Origin: Planctomycetota bacterium
Lineage (GTDB): Bacteria > Planctomycetota > Phycisphaerae > WQYP01
Direction: 5' to 3'
DNA: 6,759 nucleotides
Assembly: GCA_021828935.1 (NCBI GenBank)
Contig: JAJZCU010000113.1
Coordinates: forward strand, 1 to 6,759
Under the pieces are notes generated by a model. It had not been told where the DNA came from. It worked only from the letters and a program-made list of their open reading frames with translations, and did not search any database. The position numbers and the translations under genes are program-made. Shown here one piece after another: positions 1 to 5,147 of this stretch (within the stretch, counting starts at the first letter, position 1; each line of letters opens with the position of its first letter).

Positions 1-813
1 GCAGTCGAATATCCTGCCAATGTATATCCATGGATGGATTTGCAAAAGCGTTGCGGCGTGCGGCACATCATGGTTCCCGAACGCAACGGACGCATCGACC
101 CCGAGGAAATTATCGCAGCCATCACGCCCCGTACGCGCCTGGCGTCACTTTCGCATGTGGAATATGCCAGCGGTTTTCGGCACGATCTGGCCAAAATCTC
201 CGCCGCCTGCCGCGCCAAAGGAGCGCTGTTTTGTGTCGACGCCATTCAAACCTGCGGCGCGCTGCCGGTCAATGTGCGGGCGATGGGCATTGATTTTCTT
301 TCCGCCGATGGCCACAAGTGGCTGCTGGGCCCCGAAGGCTGCGGCATTTTTTATTGCAGAAAAGAACTGCTGGGCGCCCTGCAACCGGAAATTGGCTGGA
401 TGAACGTTGTTAATTCCAGCGACTACGCAAATTACGACTTCACGCTGCGGCCCGACGCCCGGCGCTTTGAATGCGGCTCATACAACATTCCCGGGGTTTT
501 GGCGCTGGGGGCGGCAATCAAGCTGCTTTTGGATGTCGGCATCGAACTGGTTTGGGCCCGCGTGCTGGCCCTGACCGATCAGTTGTGCGAGATGCTGGCC
601 GCCAAAGAATACGCCGTGTTCAGCAGCCGCCGCGCCGGAGAACAAAGCGCCATTGTATCCTTCACGCATCCGCGGCATGATTTAAACAAAATAGTGGTGG
701 ACTTGGAAAAACAAGATATTATCGTCGCCCTGCGTGGTGGCCGGTTGCGCGCCAGTCCCCATTTTTATAACACCGAAGACGACCTGCACCGCCTGGTCGA
801 TGCATTGCCGTAA
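1..813 (+). CDS. Class V aminotransferase-fold PLP-dependent enzyme (3' part, N-terminus missing)
   Basis: The reading frame is open from base 1 and ends at TAA 811-813, so at least 270 C-terminal residues are present and the start lies upstream. The fold is class V aminotransferase (cysteine desulfurase/isopenicillin-epimerase superfamily). The window opens with YPANVYPW, typical of the large domain. An Asp expected to contact the pyridine nitrogen sits in FCVDAIQT (D codon 238-240), and the Schiff-base lysine is in SADGHKWLLGPEG (K codon 316-318). The C-terminal domain carries RGGRLRASPHFYNTEDD. SufS/NifS-type cysteine desulfurases have a catalytic Cys in the loop near here; this protein reads ALRGGRLRASPHFYN with no Cys. 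I therefore infer an aminotransferase, lyase or epimerase rather than a standard desulfurase. The substrate cannot be told. No terminator is obvious directly after the stop. The fold assignment is firm; the exact reaction is open. Confidence 0.93.
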   Translation, partial: AVEYPANVYPWMDLQKRCGVRHIMVPERNGRIDPEEIIAAITPRTRLASLSHVEYASGFRHDLAKISAACRAKGALFCVDAIQTCGALPVNVRAMGIDFLSADGHKWLLGPEGCGIFYCRKELLGALQPEIGWMNVVNSSDYANYDFTLRPDARRFECGSYNIPGVLALGAAIKLLLDVGIELVWARVLALTDQLCEMLAAKEYAVFSSRRAGEQSAIVSFTHPRHDLNKIVVDLEKQDIIVALRGGRLRASPHFYNTEDDLHRLVDALP

Positions 814-837
814 ACACGCGCAAGGCGTCGCCGCCAT

Positions 838-910
838 CATCAGAGCCCAGAGCGTCAGCGCCGGCCCCGTCGTCGCCCATCAGAGCCGAAAGCGTAAGCG
901 CCGGGCCGTC
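838..910. repeat. Tandem pair of planctomycete-like GC-rich intergenic repeats
   Basis: Copy 1 is 838-871 and copy 2 is 878-910. Both begin CATCAGAGCC and share AGCGT.AGCGCCGG. By hand alignment they differ at four bases plus one single-base gap, with a 40-base period. The core GAGCCGAAAGCGTAAGCG of copy 2 resembles the GAGCCCGAAGCGTAAGCG type repeat that I recall as abundant between planctomycete genes. The function of that class is unknown to me. The match is from memory, not a search. Confidence 0.7.
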
Positions 911-1089
911 TGGCGGACCGTCCTACCCGCGTGCCGGAGTCAGCCTGCACGCCAGCTCCGTTGAACGTGAATTTTATCCGCCCGGGTTTGGGCTATTGCC
1001 GCGGAAAAGCGCGGGCTTAACGGCGCGCTGCCGGCTAAAGATGTACTTGCCGACAGGCGTTAATCTGTGGACGCCCTCTATCGCCGGGG

Positions 1090-1106
1090 CGCGACCAACG
1101 GTCGCG
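1090..1106. other. Small perfect hairpin in the intergenic gap
   Basis: CGCGACC (1090-1096) pairs with GGTCGCG (1100-1106) around an AAC loop. No T-run follows on either strand, so it is not a classic intrinsic terminator. A single stem of this size in GC-rich DNA may be chance. Confidence 0.35.
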
Positions 1107-1206
1107 GCTTTATGGCGAACGCTACGCATCGCCGGGCGGCGAATCTTTGCAATGTCCGGGGTAACAATTTTCGTTCTGCTGCCACTTCTTATAAGATGCC
1201 CATGGT

Positions 1207-1803
1207 ATGCCCCTGAACACCGCTCGACCTTCCGCCGCACGCCGTCTGGCCCTGAACCTGGTGCTGCTTGCCATTCTGGGTTTGGCCCTGCTCTCGGCGG
1301 ATGGGCTTACCCGATATCGGCGGCGCCAGCTGCGTCTGGCGCACAGGGCCACGGCGCTACCGGGCGTCGTGTCACCGCTGCGGGGCTTTACCGCGCAAAA
1401 CCCGGCGGCGTATGCCAGCGGAAAGTTGGCGCCGGTGGCGGTGTTCACGGGCCGGGCTGATGGTCTGCCGCGCCGGGCGTATCTGTATACCGGCGCCATC
1501 CGGGGGCCGGTGAACCCGCTGGTGACCATTGCCATCGCGCACAGCCTGTATGCGGCGGCGTGGACCGCGTTAAAGACGCAGCCCACTGGAACCGCCATGG
1601 AGCCTGTGCCGATAAAACCGTCTGGCGAGGCGTATATCATTCAGGGTCGCCATCTTAGCCAAGGCGGATTCGTATGGACGATTACGGTGGCCCGCGGCGC
1701 CTTATTCCGCACGTTGGTGTATTTCGGCCCCGGCGCGGAAACGGCGCGGGATGTGTTCAATGAGCAATTTCTGCAGGCAACCGCCTTCGCGGGGCCTGCG
1801 TAG
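1207..1803 (+). CDS. Hypothetical single-helix membrane-anchored protein, 198 aa
   Basis: I do not recognise the family. The start at ATG 1207 is favoured because an in-frame stop (TAA 1192-1194) lies just upstream. No Shine-Dalgarno sequence is visible, and TATAAG at 1190-1195 would allow a nearly leaderless transcript if it acts as a -10 box. After a basic N-terminus (ARPSAARR), residues 14-33 form a hydrophobic helix (LALNLVLLAILGLALLSADG), either a signal anchor or an uncleaved signal. The remaining 165 or so residues would then be extracytoplasmic. They alternate short hydrophobic stretches such as KLAPVAVF, AYLYTG and GGFVWTITVARG, suggesting a small beta-rich domain with a helix around 105-122 (TIAIAHSLYAAAW). 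The codons favour G or C in the third position, supporting real coding. The gene lies 61 bases before the large secreted-protein gene on the same strand, so the two may be co-transcribed. A role at the cell envelope is inference. Confidence 0.7.
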   Translation: MPLNTARPSAARRLALNLVLLAILGLALLSADGLTRYRRRQLRLAHRATALPGVVSPLRGFTAQNPAAYASGKLAPVAVFTGRADGLPRRAYLYTGAIRGPVNPLVTIAIAHSLYAAAWTALKTQPTGTAMEPVPIKPSGEAYIIQGRHLSQGGFVWTITVARGALFRTLVYFGPGAETARDVFNEQFLQATAFAGPA

Positions 1804-1816
1804 CATTGATGGTCCG

Positions 1817-1837
1817 CCAATGGAACGCCCAATGGAA
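1817..1837. repeat. Short direct repeat CCAATGGAA x2
   Basis: CCAATGGAA occurs at 1817-1825 and 1829-1837, a 12-base period close to one helical turn, upstream of the 1865 start. It could be a regulator half-site pair or chance. Confidence 0.25.
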
Positions 1838-1852
1838 TTGTCTACGATAAAT

Positions 1853-1859
1853 AAGGAAG
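1853..1859 (+). promoter_or_regulatory. Ribosome binding site for the 559-aa secreted protein
   Basis: AAGGAAG ends five bases before ATG 1865. It is the clearest Shine-Dalgarno sequence of the plus-strand genes here and supports that start. Confidence 0.75.
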
Positions 1860-1864
1860 TTTAA

Positions 1865-3544
1865 ATGTTGCGCATCGGTCGCAAAGTATCGTTATTGGCT
1901 GTTTCTGCCGTGCCCATTGCAGCGCTTGGCGCCGCCGCGATCGCCGGCCCGCCGGCCAACGCGAGAATGTCGGGCCGTGCGGCGCCGGCGCCGATGCGCG
2001 TCATCCGGCGCGATCAAGCCCGGTTGGACGACATCGCCAGTTGGTCGGTGCCCCACCGCAACGCTGATGGCAGTAAAAATATTCTCGGCAACAAATTTCG
2101 TGACCAGGCGGGCGGGTTTGTCATGCGCCCGCCGCGTCACACGCTTACGATTCAGCAGATCGGCCTGAACCTCGCAAGCTTTGTGAATCGCACCCGCAAG
2201 TGGGCGGTTTACGTGCGCTTAAGTCCGCTGCGCCGAAATATCCCGGTGCCGGCCATGCTCAAGGCCATGGCGGCGCGGCTGCAAACGCAGTTTCAGGCGG
2301 TGCAACTGCTGGAAAGCCGGCAGGAAGTCATTTCGGGCCGACACGGCGGCGTGCAGGTGGCATCATTTGACGCCACGTCCGGGAAGGCGCCAATGGCGTT
2401 GTTGCGTCAGCAGGCCATCATTGAAGTGCATCCAAATCGTTATTACGTGATCACGCTCTTTACGCCATTGGCAGATAAACATGCCGCATTGCCGGTGTTT
2501 CGCGCCATGGTCCGCTCGTTTCATGTCTTGAGCCGCAAAAAAGTGACGGCGGAGCGTCGCGCGGCCCTGGCCGCGGGCAAGGCCTGGCTGAAACACGTCA
2601 GTGCCGGGCGCCTGAAGAAACGGTTGCTGGCGCGTCCGCAGCTCTTTGGCATCTACATGAAGCACAAAAATGTCGGGTATCTGATGATATCAGAATCCGT
2701 GGCGCACAAAGGCGTCAGCGTGCCACGGGCCAATTACAAGGGCCTGCTGGTGGAGGTTGACAGCCGCATCTTCCCCGCCGCCGGCGGCGTCTCAAAAACC
2801 CAGGTGCTATCGTTCTGGGCGTTTTCGCACCAGGCGGCGCGGCCGACCACCGACGGCCACAGGATGGCGGCGGTGCGTGGCGTGCAATACAGCGCCTGGC
2901 GGATAAAAACCGAAACCGTTCAGAGAAACTGGCATGTGACACAAACGGAGCATCTGATCCTGGACCCGACCAAGAAAAAGTATCGCGTGGTCAAAAGCAA
3001 CACCTCGCCGGTGCTGGTACACTGGGCTACTGAACTGGGCACGCAACAAACTGCCCGGTTTCCAGTATTCGACCGCAAGGGCCACGAAACCGGCGAATTT
3101 GTGCCCCAAACCCGCATGACCATCGCCCATGCCCGCGATCATGCCCAGAATTCGTCGCGGCATCTGCAACACTTTCCGATACCCGGTTCGATGCCGGTGC
3201 TGCCGCCGGCCCTGAACTACCTCTGGCCGCGCATGGTCAATTTGTCGCATCCACAGACCATGGCTTTTTTCGCCTATAATTCATCGCAGGAACGGCCCGG
3301 GCTGCGCATCTTACGCGTGCTGGGGGCACAAACCATCACCGTGAACGGTCGGCAGATGCAGGCGTATAAACTTACAGACGAACTGGACCCCGGGGAAACG
3401 AGCCTGTGGGTGAATTCGCAAGGGAAGATTCTGTTCATGCGAACCAGCGATGGCACCAGTCTGGTTCCCACAACCGCCCGGCGCATGCGGCGCCGCTGGG
3501 GTCAGCGACTTGCGCAAATGCGGGAGCTTTTGAACGGTCGATGA
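1865..3544 (+). CDS. Uncharacterised Sec-secreted protein, two-part, 559 aa
   Basis: ATG 1865 is preceded by a good ribosome binding site and gives a clear Sec signal peptide: basic start (LRIGRK), hydrophobic core about 8-28, and a likely cut after ANA (residue 33). No lipobox Cys is present. Residues about 92-223 look like one alpha/beta domain ending in a strand-plus-helix pattern (RYYVITLFTPLADKHAALPVFRAMVRSFHVL). This resembles the C-terminal edge of PsbP/DcrB/Mog1-like domains, a fold-level guess only. Residues about 227-540 are a second, beta-rich region (for example HKNVGYLMISESV and SLWVNSQGKILFMRTSDG) that recalls lipid-binding LolA-like or DUF3108-like sheets, again only by pattern. 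The C-terminus is Arg-rich (ARRMRRRWGQR). No catalytic motif is evident. Neighbours are two other envelope proteins of unknown role. A cell-surface or periplasmic function is well supported by the signal peptide; anything finer is not. Confidence 0.87.
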   Translation: MLRIGRKVSLLAVSAVPIAALGAAAIAGPPANARMSGRAAPAPMRVIRRDQARLDDIASWSVPHRNADGSKNILGNKFRDQAGGFVMRPPRHTLTIQQIGLNLASFVNRTRKWAVYVRLSPLRRNIPVPAMLKAMAARLQTQFQAVQLLESRQEVISGRHGGVQVASFDATSGKAPMALLRQQAIIEVHPNRYYVITLFTPLADKHAALPVFRAMVRSFHVLSRKKVTAERRAALAAGKAWLKHVSAGRLKKRLLARPQLFGIYMKHKNVGYLMISESVAHKGVSVPRANYKGLLVEVDSRIFPAAGGVSKTQVLSFWAFSHQAARPTTDGHRMAAVRGVQYSAWRIKTETVQRNWHVTQTEHLILDPTKKKYRVVKSNTSPVLVHWATELGTQQTARFPVFDRKGHETGEFVPQTRMTIAHARDHAQNSSRHLQHFPIPGSMPVLPPALNYLWPRMVNLSHPQTMAFFAYNSSQERPGLRILRVLGAQTITVNGRQMQAYKLTDELDPGETSLWVNSQGKILFMRTSDGTSLVPTTARRMRRRWGQRLAQMRELLNGR

Positions 3545-3760
3545 CTTGCGTCGCGACCGTAGGCGCCGTGATCAATCTTGACGCTTCCGCTGTTTTTCGC
3601 AAGCGTGATGCGCCGGAGGCGGGCGGCAGGTGGGCTGATGAAAAGTGTGCCCGCGCGCCGAGAAGTAGTGGAAGCGGGCCGTGCTGCCATCCCGCATTCA
3701 ATCGGCGCATTGTCCGGCGCGTTATTCGGGACGCTGTTGGGCCCGCAAGGCTAAAAGGAT
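3545..3760. other. Non-coding gap between two unknown envelope genes
   Basis: No convincing gene is seen in 216 bases. A weak stem (ACGCTT 3581-3586 with AAGCGT 3601-3606, 14-base loop) is present without a following T-run. The gap is long enough to hold a promoter for the next gene, but I cannot point to one. Whether the 559-aa and 274-aa genes share a transcript is therefore open. Confidence 0.5.
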
Positions 3761-4585
3761 ATGCCCACGACTTTGGTTGAACCTGCATCCCCCGCCAACA
3801 CCGCGCCCCGCCGCGCGCCGCGCCCCGCCATGCCGCGATTTGTGCGCCTGCTGTTCATCGCCATTGTGGTGGCCGGCCTTGGTACGCTGGCCGTCAATAT
3901 CACCAGCTACCTGTCACACCGCCAGAGCCGCATCGCCCAGCTCCAGCGCGAGCGTCTGCAGCTTCGCGAAGTGATTCAGCGGCTCACGGGCCGGTCGCGC
4001 CGAGCCCAGTTGGTTGTGGCCGGGCAAACCATTAACGGCTTCGGCAAGGTGCTCCGCACGCATTTGCTCTGGCAGGAATTTACCATCGGCCCCCACGGCA
4101 ATCAGACGCCGCTGCCGGTGCGCAAATTCACCATTCCGGGCAACATCGTGCATGTGGATGCTTTTGTATTAAAGTTTCAGGATAAATACGTGGAAGAGGG
4201 CAATGTGCTGCGCGGCAAGTCTCTGGCCCTGTTTCGCCGGATTTATGGCGAGTCCCAGGCCCCTGACAAGGCCATTCCACTGGCGGTCAAAGGCGCCGTG
4301 CCGCTGGCTTACCGCGCCAAGCTCAATCGCACCAACAGCTTTGAACGGCAACTGTGGACCAATATCTGGCAATTAATGGATCACCCCAAAATGGCCGCGA
4401 AACAGGGCCTGGATGTGGTACAGGGCCAGGACGTGTACCGCCCCGTGTTCCCCGGCAAACTCTATGAAATAGATTTACAAAACGATGGCGGCCTGGAATT
4501 CCGGCAGCGGGAGGGCGAGTCGGCCTTGGTTCACAACATGCTTATCCAGGCCGCCCGCGACCACACCCGCAGCGCGGCGCGGTAA
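3761..4585 (+). CDS. Uncharacterised membrane protein with one helix and a coiled coil, 274 aa
   Basis: No named family is recognised. The ATG at 3761 follows AAAAGG at 3753-3758, close for a ribosome binding site (two bases). ATG 3830 (residue 24) is a possible internal start but lacks one. A Pro/Ala-rich cytoplasmic tail (1-26) leads to a membrane helix at 27-49 (FVRLLFIAIVVAGLGTLAVN). A charged heptad-like helix follows at about 52-76 (RIAQLQRERLQLREVIQRL), then an extracytoplasmic domain. Its most distinctive parts are VLRTHLLWQEF (97-107), the strand pair IVHVDAFVLKF (129-139) with DKYVEEGNVLRGKSLALFRRIYGE (141-164), and LYEIDLQNDGGLEFR (234-248). I have an impression that WQEF...VDA.V.KF...YVE.G..LRG.SLALFRRI recurs in planctomycete hypothetical proteins, unchecked. 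The topology resembles FtsB/FtsL-like bitopic proteins, but the globular domain differs. It is the last gene before a convergent intergenic region. Confidence 0.85.
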   Translation: MPTTLVEPASPANTAPRRAPRPAMPRFVRLLFIAIVVAGLGTLAVNITSYLSHRQSRIAQLQRERLQLREVIQRLTGRSRRAQLVVAGQTINGFGKVLRTHLLWQEFTIGPHGNQTPLPVRKFTIPGNIVHVDAFVLKFQDKYVEEGNVLRGKSLALFRRIYGESQAPDKAIPLAVKGAVPLAYRAKLNRTNSFERQLWTNIWQLMDHPKMAAKQGLDVVQGQDVYRPVFPGKLYEIDLQNDGGLEFRQREGESALVHNMLIQAARDHTRSAAR

Positions 4586-4666
4586 GGCCGCCGAATTATC
4601 AACTGGCGCAATGGGCGGCACTGGAGCCCAACGCAGCCTCGCGGGCGAAGAATGCGATTACACCAC

Positions 4667-4740
4667 GCGCCGGCAGAGCCGGGTGCGTAGACGCCCGCAG
4701 CCAATGGAAGCTCATAAAATAAACCGCTGAGGCGCGGAGA
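4667..4740 (-). repeat. Left arm of the inverted repeat
   Basis: Read on the minus strand it begins TCTCCGCGCCTCAGCGGTTT (4740-4721), then a T-rich tract and TTTTATGA, and ends GCTGCCGGCGC-like (CTCTGCCGGCGC). It matches the right arm perfectly over the first 20 bases. Differences from the right arm concentrate in the middle third. Confidence 0.8.
4716..4737 (-). terminator. Possible weak intrinsic terminator for the minus-strand unit
   Basis: This is the mirror copy in the left arm. On the minus strand the same CCGC/GCGG stem (4737-4724) is followed by TTTATTTT (4723-4716). It would act on transcripts leaving the permease gene, which ends at 5148. Confidence 0.3.
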
Positions 4741-4791
4741 CGACGGCTAGGTAAGGGGCGCGACGCTTGTGAGGCGCTTGGGGTAAAAGGG

Positions 4792-4827
4792 GGCGGCCAC
4801 AAATGGGGGGTGGCCATCTTGGCCGCC
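4792..4827. other. GC-rich hairpin A of the palindromic element
   Basis: GGCGGCCA (4792-4799) pairs with TGGCCGCC (4820-4827). Inside the loop, ATGG (4803-4806) can pair with CCAT (4814-4817), giving an extended hairpin with a small internal loop and a GGGGTGG apical loop. It sits 51 bases inward of the left arm. Confidence 0.6.
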
Positions 4828-4876
4828 GGTTCGTCGCCTGCCATTTGGCGTCAAATCTTGGCGTGGACATGACTGC

Positions 4877-4916
4877 GGCGGGCGAGAAGCCCCCACCCCA
4901 CAACAGAAAGCCCGCC
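4877..4916. other. GC-rich hairpin B of the palindromic element
   Basis: GGCGGGC (4877-4883) pairs with GCCCGCC (4910-4916) across a C-rich 26-base loop. It occupies the same place relative to the right arm (46 bases) as hairpin A does to the left arm. Read in reverse complement its loop (GGGGTGGGGGCTTCTC) resembles hairpin A's loop. Confidence 0.6.
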
Positions 4917-4962
4917 CCCCAAAATTGAGGCTCCCCGTCCGTCCTCCGTTGGTTCTCAGCGA

Positions 4963-5036
4963 TCTCCGCGCCTCAGCGGTTTTTTTTATGACCCCTCAGC
5001 GGCGCCGGGCGTCCACACACTCTGCGCTGCCGGCGC
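4963..5036 (+). repeat. Right arm of the inverted repeat
   Basis: It begins TCTCCGCGCCTCAGCGGTTT (4963-4982), runs through eight Ts and ATGA, and ends GCTGCCGGCGC (5026-5036). The octamer CTCAGCGG occurs twice in it, at 4972-4979 and 4994-5001. A related stretch upstream (GTTCTCAGCGA, 4952-4962) probably extends the repeat beyond the part shared with the left arm. Confidence 0.8.
4966..4987 (+). terminator. Possible weak intrinsic terminator for the plus-strand unit
   Basis: CCGC (4966-4969) pairs with GCGG (4976-4979) around a six-base loop and is followed immediately by eight Ts (4980-4987). The stem is only four pairs, so a strong terminator is not claimed. It would act on transcripts from the gene ending at 4585. 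Confidence 0.35.
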
Positions 5037-5147
5037 TGTCCGCAAACATTCCGCGGAAATCGAACGGCCGGCCAAAAGTAGCGCCCGTAAAATTGCGCCA
5101 CTGCTGCCGGCTCACGATATAATTGAAAATAGAAACCTAAAAACCTC

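Larger units (their letters stand above)
814..1206. other. Non-coding gap of 393 bases
   Basis: No convincing gene is visible on either strand. Candidate reading frames here have arginine-rich, low-complexity translations and no ribosome binding site. The gap holds the tandem repeat at 838-910 and a 7-bp hairpin with an AAC loop at 1090-1106. TATAAG at 1190-1195 resembles a -10 box and lies 11 bases before the next gene's ATG, but I see no good -35 box with it. Confidence 0.7.
4667..5036. repeat. Large imperfect palindrome (foldback-like intergenic element)
   Basis: Two inverted 74-base arms (4667-4740 and 4963-5036) align without gaps at 60 of 74 positions by hand count. The inner 20 bases are perfect, and the first 29 carry one mismatch. 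Each arm is followed inward by a spacer (51 bases at 4741-4791; 46 bases at 4917-4962) and a GC-rich hairpin (4792-4827 and 4877-4916). The centre (4828-4876) is unique. This is a head-to-head pair of roughly 160-base units. The arm core CTCCGCGCCTCAGCGG belongs by eye to a dispersed intergenic repeat type common in several phyla. No transposase is present and no target-site duplication was identified. Confidence 0.8.
4586..5147. other. 562-base convergent non-coding region
   Basis: This gap lies between the stops of the plus-strand unit (4585) and the minus-strand unit (5148). No protein gene is supported: open frames at 4599-4844 (-) and 4925-5122 (+) are only translations of the two repeat arms and resemble each other for that reason. 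Most of the gap is the palindromic element at 4667-5036. The flanks 4586-4666 and 5037-5147 show nothing recognisable beyond a T-rich stretch (in the minus sense) just after the permease stop. Confidence 0.75.

Noticed and set aside
814..1206. tRNA or small structured RNA
   Set aside because: Only isolated short stems were found; no cloverleaf, no T-loop sequence, and no T-run after the 1090-1106 hairpin.
974..1240. Minus-strand open frame of 88 residues overlapping the start of the 198-aa gene
   Set aside because: No ribosome binding site, arginine-rich irregular composition, and it overlaps a better-supported plus-strand gene.
1122..1640. Minus-strand open frame of 172 residues opposite the 198-aa gene
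   Set aside because: The plus-strand frame has a coherent membrane helix and normal composition; the minus frame looks like its antisense shadow (Ala/Arg/Ser-rich with no pattern).
3406..3780. Plus-strand open frame running through the 3545-3760 gap
   Set aside because: It begins inside the secreted-protein gene in another frame, has no ribosome binding site, and its translation in the gap is low in hydrophobic pattern.
4599..4844. Minus-strand open frame sharing LRASAV..FM and RASTH.ALPA with the plus-strand frame at 4925-5122
   Set aside because: The similarity looked like two related small proteins, but it comes from the inverted DNA repeat arms. The same dispersed repeat type gives spurious 'LRASAV' translations elsewhere.
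4667..5036. CRISPR array or integron attC site
   Set aside because: The repeats are a single inverted pair, not regularly spaced direct repeats, and no integrase or cas gene is nearby.
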